Below, piece after piece: positions 57,601 to 64,000 of a stretch of DNA of 64,000 nucleotides; position 1 is the first letter of the stretch, and each line of letters starts with the position of its first letter. The notes beneath the pieces are model-generated. The model did not search any database. It was not told the DNA's origin and worked only from the letters and a program-made list of their open reading frames with translations. The translations under genes were made by a program, and so were the position numbers. The stretch spans positions 62,001 to 126,000 of the forward strand of contig NZ_FORG01000012.1 in assembly GCF_900113945.1 (NCBI RefSeq), read 5' to 3'. This stretch comes from Xenorhabdus mauleonii. Lineage in GTDB: Bacteria; Pseudomonadota; Gammaproteobacteria; Enterobacterales; Enterobacteriaceae.

Positions 57601-58414
57601 CATGATTAACAGCGCTCCCTCGTATAACAGCATGAATCACATCATTATCTTGATATGCACGGCTCAACCTTTTAAGCAGGACAAAACCGCCCCCTTCACC
57701 AAATCCAGCGCCATCAGCCATTGCATCGAAAGGGCGGCATCGATCGGTTGTTGACTCAACTCCCAATCCTCCTGGGGTTTCGCTATGTTGAGGCAAGGCG
57801 CCCAAAACAAGCTCACAACCTCCCACCAAGGCAAAATCAGCCTCCCCTGTCAGAATTTTGTTACGTGCTTCGTGAAGTGCAACCAGAAATGATGAACATC
57901 CTGTATCTATGGCAAACACTGGGCCGCGAAGGTCAAGCAAGTACGCAATGCGACCCGCTGAAAAGGCGTGTAGGCTGCCAATAAAGGCAAAAGGGTTAGC
58001 TTGCCCTTGCCCCGACAACGACTGAAACAAATCTGGATGCGGCCCTCCATGCGCAGCAACAAGCACGGCCGTATGCGCATTTGACAACTCTTCTGGCGTA
58101 TATCCAGCATTAATAATTGCCTCAGTAGCCAATTGAAGCCCTATGCGTTGCCTGGGATCGATATATTCAGCTTCGCTCAGTGCAATACCAAAGTAACGGT
58201 GATCAAATCCCGTAATTTCATCAAGCCATCCCCCTTCTTTTTCATTGCCAGTAAGGGGTTGCTTAGTATTGGCCACTCGGCTATCAGGGATTGGGCGGAT
58301 ACAATCTCGCCCCTCAGCCAGAACATCAATCAATTCACGCCAGTTTGAGCATTGTGGTAACCGAAAAGAGACGCCAATTATGGCAACCGCATCATCTGAA
58401 GAGATTGTAGTCAT
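54602..58414 (-). CDS. PKS/NRPS hybrid, KS-degenerate AT-T-C
   Basis: 1270 residues. KS 8-430 with catalytic Cys173 (DTGCSSFL), His311 (EAHGTGT) and His351 (KGNFGHLSG). KS-AT linker 445-500. An AT-like remnant about 526-625 has AHGAGK (598-603) where GHSxGE is expected, so the acyl-serine is lost, and the domain is much shortened. The post-AT linker (676-717: GADLNWQQGF ... LPYAPF) remains. T domain Ser772 (VGGNSLNG). C domain from 830, HHLFFDG 969-975. A Ser-rich run lies near 517-527. If the KS extends the chain, malonyl must come in trans. Stop-start overlap with the A-T gene. Confidence 0.93.
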   Translation of the reverse strand: MTTISSDDAVAIIGVSFRLPQCSNWRELIDVLAEGRDCIRPIPDSRVANTKQPLTGNEKEGGWLDEITGFDHRYFGIALSEAEYIDPRQRIGLQLATEAIINAGYTPEELSNAHTAVLVAAHGGPHPDLFQSLSGQGQANPFAFIGSLHAFSAGRIAYLLDLRGPVFAIDTGCSSFLVALHEARNKILTGEADFALVGGCELVLGALPQHSETPGGLGVESTTDRCRPFDAMADGAGFGEGGGFVLLKRLSRAYQDNDVIHAVIRGSAVNHDGSRSNGITAPSSAAQTEVITAAWRQAGVTAADIGYIEAHGTGTKIGDPIEVQGLIDVFATYQARQEPCIISSVKGNFGHLSGMAGLAGLVRIMAQFKTSQIFPTVHFQQLNPLCGSTEELPIHVSSSCESWARQGQRPYCAGLSGFGLSGTNVHLVVEEAPSAVRASKGGAVDERLVLVSAQTAQDLSTYLAAIADTLSSTEASINEIADILMLGRRHLPFRWSCTALSISHLVEQLENRDSISSSLPSSSSSLSVGLIFDDYSPIDTQILVKRGEAFPAFQHTIKQAENLCSRENWTPRQRWIIWLLGNHAVLAKFGIAIDLLLAHGAGKLAAQVIDGTLELADALHLADVQITDSTFDKQRLQAVLQKQPELCLVRFNRSGELATAINALGYQSYDGESALLTLLGDWFVSGADLNWQQGFERKINRRLELPYAPFIATNCWPETIANPAMVSDAVLHVSEQNSGESVEEILLTQAKEVLKEPGLTLEDDFFAVGGNSLNGEQLIVRLNEVLGTDLKLLELLDCLDLNEFCQLAKDSISSPTVSTLTSPSVEVRDNENVLSGQQLAIWAAMEISGESGAYNVPAAVFINAEVDIIWLEDTLTELVLKQPMLRCSLKYNEGGVSPVIHPPMQIKLVHTEIDLTEYTIAAGIPALTQRLRQMVEEPLSPYDIPPTRFELIQVNFSDGGRQVLLLNFHHLFFDGWSWRLVLAALSGNKIAPPVRDYFDYVVGQYSLLESEQGRNLEVFWAEYLANMPSLLLPSDGDGGRASDLQGANLPVMISKEVTEKLKLMAMNSRVTVQMLMLTTWAALQWQISAQHDICVAMPVANRQMKDENTIGCYVNTVIVRTRIEPHQPFRAVLNTVRQASLNAISHSAFPADRIQKLMANIPYHLTMFDFQNDVDPIRGFGGNGAAVELLDVDPNGAKYPLNFTCIEYGNELQARLEYSASLFSQDTAYQWLNVYVDALTRLVTLGEDIDLFTLFDGQGDTLSDVPDFQF

Positions 58415-60195
58415 AGCTGCACCACCTGAGTTTTATTGGACGCGGTATTATCTCCACCGAGCACGTTAGCCAAAGATTCAACTGATGGGTATTTGAACAA
58501 TTGGGCAATGGTAAGGTTTGGGAAATGACGGCGTAATCGACCAAAAACCATTAGCGTCTTGAATGAATCTCCCCCTAACTCCAAGAATTTAGCCCGAATA
58601 TCAATATCATCACGCTTAAGCACTTCACGCCAAATATCTACGATTAGCTGCTCTGTCTCATTACGAGGAGAAATAACATTGGGAGAAACAGATTTAACTG
58701 CATTAACAGACGCCAGCAGACGGGTTCTATCGAGCTTTCCATTTGCATTAACAGGAAGTTCTTCAATATGGTAGATTCGGGAAGGGATATGACTGGCAGG
58801 TAATCGGATAACTAAACTTGCAAGTAATTCATTTTCTTTCGCAGCCCCCACAACATAAGCAACTAATTCATTACCCTGTTGAGATTCAGATTTTACGCTT
58901 GTAACAACAGCCTGCTTAACCCCAGGCTCTGCAAGCAAAGCATTTTCAATTTCTTTAGGCTCAATGCGATATCCACGAATTTTGAGCTGGCGATCCACGC
59001 GCCCAATAAATACATAATCACCTTGCACGTTTTGTTTAACCAAATCACCGCTGGCATAAAACCGGCTTCCAGAAATATCAATGAAGTGAGTTTTTGTTAG
59101 CTCTTGATCTCCATGATACCCTCTGGCCAGCGCCCTTCCCCCTATATACAGCTGCCCTATCTCCCCAGGCAAAACGGGTTGTTTGGCATCGTTCAGTACT
59201 CGTATTTCGACCCCGCTTAAGGGCTGACCAATTGGAATTGAACCCTCATCCAGGTGTGATCCATTTAGCGAATGCATTAACACGCCAATAGTGGTTTCCG
59301 AAGGGCCATAATGGTTAAATATTCTCAAGTTAGGCTTTGCTGCCAACAAATCTTTAGCAAGTGACGCTGTTAATTCTTCTCCACCAATAATAAGCACTTT
59401 CTCAGGCAGCAACTCCTTCAGATTGCCTTCTTTAGATAAAATTTCTAATTGAGATGGTGTACATTTCAACATCTCAATTGAGTATTTATTCATATAGTTA
59501 GCAAGCGCGATTGGATCCAACATCACTTCTCGATTAATAAGCTCAAGAGTGCGACCTGTCAGTAAGGCGCCAAAAATAGATGTGTTGCCAAGATCCGAAG
59601 CAAAAGTTGTTGTACTCATCAGATTACAGGGCATTGGGGATATACGTTCAACAAATGCTGACACGTAGTTCATGATACTGCTATGTTCAATGGCTACGAG
59701 TTTTGGAACCCCAGTTGAGCCAGAAGTTGATACAAAATAAGCCAAATCACTGGCTTTGCGGCCTGATACTGGAAGATATTCTTGTGGTTCTAGTGTTTGT
59801 TTATCAAGATTAATATAAGGATAGAGTGCAATACGTTGGTAATTCGAATCATCCGTTAATACTTTGGTCACACCTGCACGCTCTATTAAGTCGGTAATTC
59901 TGCCATCAGGCTCACTGGCCTCAAGCTGGATATATGCAGCGCCAACTGCCCAAATAGCCAACGCTGCTATAAGGCTTGTAGCAGACCTTTCCATAAAAAT
60001 GGCCACAACATCACCACTTACAACGCCTTGTGAAATAAGTAATTGAGCAACAGCACCAGCCTTCTCTGCCAACTCTTTATAAGTAAGCGTAATGCCGTCA
60101 TGATGTATAGCGCATAATGAATTTGAAGTGGCGACTGAATTCGTAAAAAGATCGGCGCATGTTTTTAGCTCTGTCAAAGAGTCCTTTGTTTGCAT
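58411..60195 (-). CDS. NRPS, A-T (aspartate-like code)
   Basis: 594 residues, a stand-alone A-T pair. A3 STSGSTGVPK, A5 NHYGPSETT, A7 ASGDL, A8 RIRGYRIE-like (KIRGYRIEPKEIE), A10 NANGKLDR; T domain Ser544 (LGGDSFKT). A gap-free alignment of SDLGNTSIFGALLTG to GrsA A4 gives pocket code DLTKIGHIGK, one change from the published aspartate code DLTKVGHIGK. It lies 9 bp after the SyrP-like dioxygenase gene, which fits beta-hydroxylation of carrier-bound aspartate. It ends with an ATGA overlap into the KS gene. Confidence 0.93.
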   Translation of the reverse strand: MQTKDSLTELKTCADLFTNSVATSNSLCAIHHDGITLTYKELAEKAGAVAQLLISQGVVSGDVVAIFMERSATSLIAALAIWAVGAAYIQLEASEPDGRITDLIERAGVTKVLTDDSNYQRIALYPYINLDKQTLEPQEYLPVSGRKASDLAYFVSTSGSTGVPKLVAIEHSSIMNYVSAFVERISPMPCNLMSTTTFASDLGNTSIFGALLTGRTLELINREVMLDPIALANYMNKYSIEMLKCTPSQLEILSKEGNLKELLPEKVLIIGGEELTASLAKDLLAAKPNLRIFNHYGPSETTIGVLMHSLNGSHLDEGSIPIGQPLSGVEIRVLNDAKQPVLPGEIGQLYIGGRALARGYHGDQELTKTHFIDISGSRFYASGDLVKQNVQGDYVFIGRVDRQLKIRGYRIEPKEIENALLAEPGVKQAVVTSVKSESQQGNELVAYVVGAAKENELLASLVIRLPASHIPSRIYHIEELPVNANGKLDRTRLLASVNAVKSVSPNVISPRNETEQLIVDIWREVLKRDDIDIRAKFLELGGDSFKTLMVFGRLRRHFPNLTIAQLFKYPSVESLANVLGGDNTASNKTQVVQL

Positions 60196-60204
60196 CTCAT
60201 GTCC

Positions 60205-61152
60205 TCATTTGGCAGGGGAAAAATTGCAGTGCATTGGTGAAGCCATGATCACATAAACTTTGCGTGATCCATTAAACGGCTCTCTACCATGAGCAACTGC
60301 AAGATTGTCAACGACAGCCACATCACCACTCTTCCAATCGGGGTACACAGTCTCAGCATCAATAGCTGCTCGAATTTCAATTAATGTGGATTCACTGATA
60401 AGCGTACCGTCTCCATACTTCGCCATTCGAGGAAATCTTCCGATACCAAGTGCAGCTTCTAAAGCCAGTTTCACCTCTTCAGGTAAACTGGAGGGATGAA
60501 AGAGATTCGCTTGATTAAACCAGCTTTCTTCCCCTGTATGAGGGTGAGTCACAACGCCTTGCACAATTTGCCGGGTGATTAACTGATCTTCTTCTAACCA
60601 TTCAAAATCAACACTTTCAGATTTAAGTTTTTCTTCAACTACGCTTTTTTCCTCAGTCTGAAATACTTGTTGCCAAGTTAAGTCAAATCCCGTGTTATAA
60701 AGTCGTTCATATAAAACACCTTTATTTTTAAATGTGTTACGGGTTTGATTTGAGAGACGTTGTAATACTTTTCTGTAATCCGCCAATGTCGTCTGACCGC
60801 CATAATCCGCAGCCTTTTGTGACCATAACCATAAATATTCTGGCCAAGTACGCCGATAAGACATTTCATTATGCAAAGGTATTCGTTGATCAGCAGGATA
60901 TTCTGTAGACGTGAACACTTTGTCATTGACTTTAGTACGTGGCGTTGATGGCTCGTTATAATCCAATATTTCAGGAGTTGCACTTAATACAGCTTCTCTG
61001 AATGCAATAACATCATCAATGTTGAATCCGCGAAAAAGTAACGCGCCATGTTCATTAAGTTTTTTCTTACACTCATTCCAGTGACTATTCAACCAAGAAC
61101 GCAGTGTGATCCCATTCTCTGGAGCGTAAATCGTATAGGGTAGCATTATCAT
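60205..61152 (-). CDS. SyrP/TauD-family Fe(II)/2-oxoglutarate dioxygenase
   Basis: 315 residues. The metal triad is HxE...H: LHNEMSY (His94, Glu96) and VAHGREPF (His288), with Arg downstream for 2-oxoglutarate. HxE instead of HxD is typical of the clavaminate synthase-like/SyrP group. SyrP hydroxylates aspartate bound to an NRPS carrier in syringomycin synthesis; the next gene here appears to load aspartate, so the same reaction is inferred. Start: ATG at 61152 with AGGA 5 bases upstream; an in-frame TTG lies further out. First gene of the operon. Confidence 0.9.
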   Translation of the reverse strand: MIMLPYTIYAPENGITLRSWLNSHWNECKKKLNEHGALLFRGFNIDDVIAFREAVLSATPEILDYNEPSTPRTKVNDKVFTSTEYPADQRIPLHNEMSYRRTWPEYLWLWSQKAADYGGQTTLADYRKVLQRLSNQTRNTFKNKGVLYERLYNTGFDLTWQQVFQTEEKSVVEEKLKSESVDFEWLEEDQLITRQIVQGVVTHPHTGEESWFNQANLFHPSSLPEEVKLALEAALGIGRFPRMAKYGDGTLISESTLIEIRAAIDAETVYPDWKSGDVAVVDNLAVAHGREPFNGSRKVYVIMASPMHCNFSPAK

Positions 61153-61784
61153 ATTAATCCTATTCAAAATGGATTAGCCAAACTACTTACGTCATTCATT
61201 TTCCAAAGTTATCGAGTAAAATATTGAACTTAAAAATATGAGTAATAATTTAAAATGGTTATCATCGCTTATAAAGCATTTAAATAAAACAACCATAAAA
61301 TGAAACAGTATATAAATCATCGTTGCACTGCATTAATTTATCGGCGCTTCTTTATTTTTATATGAAAATATTCTGTAACGCAATTCATTATTCATATTAA
61401 CTAACTGTGTAACTGTTCCTAATCTCAGTTTCAATATAAACAATTTCTTCTGCAAAGGTAATTTGCCAAACCATTAATGAGATAAAGGGTTATCTTAATA
61501 GCTATTTTCATTAACCCAATCACAATATTAGCCAAGGTAATATAAATCGAAAAAATATCAAATAAAATAATTTTAAACAGATGAGTTAGTAATCAATGTA
61601 TAAATAAAGAAAAAATAAATCCAGCATGACATAGCATCAAAAAACATTCATTAGTAAATTATTTTCTTGGGCTTACATATTAATTCGTCATTCCTAATCT
61701 CATTATTATATTCGTTTTTGCATTCTTTTTTGTAATTTATTTCACAATCTAAATAATTTAGGTTGTGTGCGGATCGGTGGTTTA

Positions 61785-61880
61785 TACCCTATTAACTCCA
61801 AGTTTCAGGAAGCAACGTATTATCATCCCGCGTCGCGGGATGATAATACATGCATCTTGAAGTACGATGCGTATAGGTAT
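61785..61880. repeat. MITE-like dispersed repeat with central palindrome
   Basis: The ends form imperfect inverted repeats: TATACCCTATTAACTCCAAG on the left and the complement of CTTGAAGTACGATGCGTATA on the right. The centre is a perfect 33-bp palindrome. Related arms occur at 34472-34484 and about 24343-24372 in this window, so it belongs to a family of small intergenic repeats. Confidence 0.6.
61817..61849. repeat. Perfect 33-bp palindrome
   Basis: GTATTATCATCCCGCG (61817-61832) and its exact complement CGCGGGATGATAATAC (61834-61849) around a single T. It would form a 16-bp hairpin in RNA. Part of the repeat at 61785-61880; no T-run follows on either strand. Confidence 0.85.
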
Positions 61881-61949
61881 CAAAAGAAGTATGTGGAAGA
61901 ACACATGCAATTAATCATTGGGTATATTAGTTCATGCTGGATCTTATAA

Positions 61950-62087
61950 TTTTTAGTTGAGAGCAATATCAATTCTGAAGGACTGCCTGTAGTACAAACA
62001 ACTGTTGGTTTGAGTGATGACTCACTCATTTATGCCCGTACCACAAGCAACTTTGGTGATATTGAACCAAAAATTGTACGGTTATAA
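61950..62087 (+). pseudogene. 3' remnant of an unknown gene
   Basis: 45 codons open on the plus strand from after a TAA (61947-61949) to TAA (62085-62087), with protein-like composition ending SNFGDIEPKIVRL. There is no start codon or ribosome site, so it looks like the surviving C-terminus of a deleted gene. Parent family not recognised. It may mark deletion at the insertion boundary of the biosynthetic island. Confidence 0.4.
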
Positions 62088-62207
62088 CCACACCACCAAA
62101 ATTGCCGGATAATGTACGAACCAGCGCAAATTACCTTAAGATGAGAAAACTATTTTATATAGGTAACAGTTAAACCATACCCAATAGTTCATACCGGGAA
62201 TATATTA

Positions 62208-62945
62208 TTATTTAATCGAGTTCATCAGACTAATACGTTGTTGCTCTAATCGGCTCGCTTTATTACAAACTTCGTCTTTCAAACGATTCAATTCTTGTTC
62301 TTGTTTTTTCCATTCAGTATCAAAGCCATTTTGCATTCCACCCAGTCCACCAAGAAGAGACATCAACAACTGTTTGCCGCCATCATTCTGGTCACTTGTT
62401 TTACGGCTCATTTCATTGATACTATCCTGCAAGATACCGCCAAGGCTCTGTTCGATAAGTTTTTGCCCTTCGGATTCCATCTGCTTGACGGCCTGAGCAT
62501 GAAATGTAAAACCATTCACGCGAGTTTCAATGACTTTGTCAATTTGCTGATTGAGGCCAGATTCCAATTGAGATAAGCGATTACGAATATTGCTCTCTTT
62601 ACCCATCGTATCGATAATCACTTTATCCAAAGATAAACGAGCGCTTGCCAAGTGGCTCAAGGCCTCTTTTTTCACCCACGGCAAATCTTGGCGGATAGTT
62701 TGTTGATATTGTTGCGCTTTACTACGTTGCGTTCCACTCAAAGACAACAGCTTGCCATCACGGGTTATGGAACCATCAGACATTATTTTGAGGTTTCCAT
62801 GAACGCCGATGATTTGAACAGATTTTGGTGTGACAATAATGTCATCATTCAAGGTCACCTGACATCCGGAATCAGCCTGTGCTTGGGCTGCAATGAACTG
62901 AGATGCAAATAAAAATGATGCAGCAATTGTGATTCTGCGTAACAT
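62208..62945 (-). CDS. yggN: DUF2884 periplasmic protein YggN
   Basis: 245 residues with a Sec signal peptide (1-24, ending QAQA). The mature part has two predicted beta segments followed by long helices with coiled-coil tendency (KQEQELNRLKDEVCNKASRLEQ in two parts), as in E. coli YggN. Function unknown. It marks return to the conserved enterobacterial order beyond the island. Confidence 0.9.
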   Translation of the reverse strand: MLRRITIAASFLFASQFIAAQAQADSGCQVTLNDDIIVTPKSVQIIGVHGNLKIMSDGSITRDGKLLSLSGTQRSKAQQYQQTIRQDLPWVKKEALSHLASARLSLDKVIIDTMGKESNIRNRLSQLESGLNQQIDKVIETRVNGFTFHAQAVKQMESEGQKLIEQSLGGILQDSINEMSRKTSDQNDGGKQLLMSLLGGLGGMQNGFDTEWKKQEQELNRLKDEVCNKASRLEQQRISLMNSIK

Positions 62946-62996
62946 ACACTCTCCTGATATCTTTTGCCTGGTGACTCTGTATCAGCACAGACTAGA

Positions 62997-63923
62997 TTAA
63001 AAAATAGAACGCCCGATACGCTCAGATAATTTTTCCAATGCTGCGCAACCCGCCAATGAGTTACCTGATTTGTCCAGCTCAGGAGACCATACTGCAGCAG
63101 TAAATTCCCCCGGAACCACACACACAATACCGCCACCTACACCGGATTTGCCTGGCATGCCGATCCTGAACGCAAACTCCCCTGAACCATCATACATTCC
63201 ACAAGTCAGCATCAATGCATTGATCTGCCTTGTTTGCCGGAGGCTCAAGATTTGCTGGCCGGAGCCAATCATGCGCCCTTTGTTGGCCAAGTAAATAAAA
63301 CACTGGGCCAATTCAACGCAATTCATTTTCAAGGCACAATATTGGAAATATGTTTGCAAAACTGTAATGACATCGTTTTCAAAATTACCAAATGATTTCA
63401 TCAAATAAGCAATTGCGGCATTACGGCTGGAATGCTCCATTTCAGAACGGGCAACAACATCATCATAGCAAATATCTTTTTGCCCCGTGAGGCTGCGGAC
63501 AAACTCCAGCATTCTATGCTTAGGCGCACTCAAGCGTGACTGCAACATGTCACAAATCACCAATGCACCCGCATTAATGAAAGGATTACGGGGGATTCCC
63601 TTTTCCAGTTCTAACTGAACCAAGGAATTAAACGGCTGCCCTGATGGCTCAGTACCCACTCGTTGCCAGATATCCTCTTCCTTATAACGTGTCATCGCCA
63701 GCGTCAGGCTTAAAACTTTAGAGATAGATTGAATCGAAAAACGTTTATCTGCATCCCCCGCTTTAAAAACCTGCCCATCTACCGTACAAATAGCCATTGC
63801 CAGATTATTTACCGGAACTTCCGCCAGAGCAGGAATATAATCGGCTACTTTTCCTTGGCCAATCAAAGGGCGTACTTCATCTAAGATATCTGCCAATAAC
63901 GAATTAGAGAACCTTACCTTCAC
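62997..63923 (-). CDS. glsB: Glutaminase B
   Basis: 308-residue serine-dependent beta-lactamase-related glutaminase that hydrolyses glutamine to glutamate and ammonia. The catalytic SxxK is in [13 protein letters not shown], with downstream [10 protein letters not shown] and [12 protein letters not shown]. The start is a GTG at 63921-63923, 8 bases after GGAG, giving the same length as E. coli YneH; a second GTG one codon upstream and a TTG further up are alternatives. In this window it follows a terminator, so it has its own promoter, probably within that hairpin region. Confidence 0.94.
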   Translation of the reverse strand: MKVRFSNSLLADILDEVRPLIGQGKVADYIPALAEVPVNNLAMAICTVDGQVFKAGDADKRFSIQSISKVLSLTLAMTRYKEEDIWQRVGTEPSGQPFNSLVQLELEKGIPRNPFINAGALVICDMLQSRLSAPKHRMLEFVRSLTGQKDICYDDVVARSEMEHSSRNAAIAYLMKSFGNFENDVITVLQTYFQYCALKMNCVELAQCFIYLANKGRMIGSGQQILSLRQTRQINALMLTCGMYDGSGEFAFRIGMPGKSGVGGGIVCVVPGEFTAAVWSPELDKSGNSLAGCAALEKLSERIGRSIF

Positions 63924-63944
63924 CACTTTTTCTCCAGACAAAAC

Positions 63945-63965
63945 AGGGACTCCATAGGAGCCCCT
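63945..63965 (-). terminator. Terminator of an upstream leftward gene outside the window
   Basis: Stem AGGGACTCC (63945-63953) / GGAGCCCCT (63957-63965) with one mismatch and a 3-base loop. On the minus strand it is followed by GTTTTG. It would end transcripts arriving from beyond 64000 just before glsB. Confidence 0.6.
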
Positions 63966-64000
63966 GCATACAGCGCTACGACTACATACAACATGTACAT

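Larger units (their letters stand above)
61153..62207. other. AT-rich spacer containing the biosynthetic operon promoter
   Basis: About 1.05 kb without a full gene. It must contain the promoter and leader of the leftward 22.8-kb operon; no clear operator was found, and I see no Fur-box-like palindrome here. It also holds a repeat element (61785-61880) and the 3' remnant of an unknown gene (61950-62087). The strong AT bias is typical of an island boundary. Confidence 0.6.

Noticed and set aside
39802-60195. Many open frames of 60-180 codons on the plus strand opposite the NRPS genes
   Set aside because: They lack ribosome sites and protein-family features and lie fully inside strongly supported genes on the other strand.
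58411-60195. A domain seemed to lack the conserved Asp235 because A4 reads FASDLGN
   Set aside because: A gap-free alignment from the GALLTG end places the Asp of SDLG at position 235 and gives an Asp-type code, so the domain is canonical.
38397-61152. Identity with odilorhabdin, xenocoumacin, fabclavine, dapdiamide or syringomycin clusters
   Set aside because: Single elements recur (Dab, SyrP-like enzyme, ATP-grasp ligase) but the number and order of modules, the KS protein and the fusion do not agree with those pathways as I know them.
1-64000. tRNA, rRNA genes, CRISPR arrays and prophage modules
   Set aside because: No cloverleaf-type sequence, rRNA signature, regularly spaced repeats or phage structural genes were found on reading the window.

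Overview
The window looks like chromosome of a gamma-proteobacterium of the Morganellaceae, most likely Xenorhabdus or Photorhabdus. This rests on low-to-mid GC, enterobacterial gene order in the housekeeping blocks (fadE-gmhA-yafJ-yafK; rsmE-gshB-yqgE-ruvX-pilT-like-yggS-proC-yggT-rdgB-hemW; yggN-glsB), a complete Na+-translocating NQR operon and a large NRPS/PKS locus placed between hemW and yggN. The genus is an inference from gene content; no database was searched.

Layout. 1-7078: leftward nqrABCDEF-apbE operon with the first codons of a probable nqrM. 7499-14849: yafK, yafJ, gmhA, fadE (with a FadR-like operator), lysA and its divergent regulator lysR. 14832-24081: accessory stretch with a LysR regulator/metallo-beta-lactamase-fold pair, a GC-rich TetR/SDR/MFS cassette, a ferredoxin, a CMD-like protein, a zeta-like GST, a 5'-truncated MFS gene, a possible transposase remnant and a small prepilin peptidase. 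24597-32434: conserved housekeeping operon, rsmE to hemW. 32535-38192: a leuCD-type isomerase pair with a divergent LysR gene, a YciO/Sua5-like protein, a PEBP protein and a siderophore-binding lipoprotein-like or periplasmic protein behind a Fur-box-like palindrome. 38397-61152: about 22.8 kb of tightly packed leftward genes forming one biosynthetic operon. 61153-62207: a gene-poor spacer with a palindromic element and a gene remnant. 62208-63923: yggN and glsB.

The biosynthetic operon, in order of transcription, encodes a SyrP/TauD-like dioxygenase, an A-T protein (pocket code read as DLTKIGHIGK, aspartate-like), a KS-degenerate AT-T-C protein, a partial C-A-T-E-E protein (code DIWEITADDK, 2,4-diaminobutyrate-like), two half-size ABC exporter subunits with complementary degenerate ATP sites, a short MbtH, an internally deleted type II thioesterase, an MbtH-ATP-grasp fusion, a cytochrome P450, an A-T-C protein (code DAFLIGVTLK, aliphatic-like) and an EctB-like diaminobutyrate aminotransferase. 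The simplest model is a small modified peptide or peptide-polyketide containing beta-hydroxyaspartate, D- or L-diaminobutyrate and an aliphatic residue, made without a thioesterase and perhaps released by the terminal C domain or joined by the ATP-grasp ligase. I do not recognise this combination as a named pathway. The unusual parts are the MbtH-ATP-grasp fusion, tandem E-type domains, the AT with its catalytic serine replaced, and the deleted thioesterase. Adjacent iron-uptake binding protein and Fur-like site suggest, but do not prove, a metal-chelating product.
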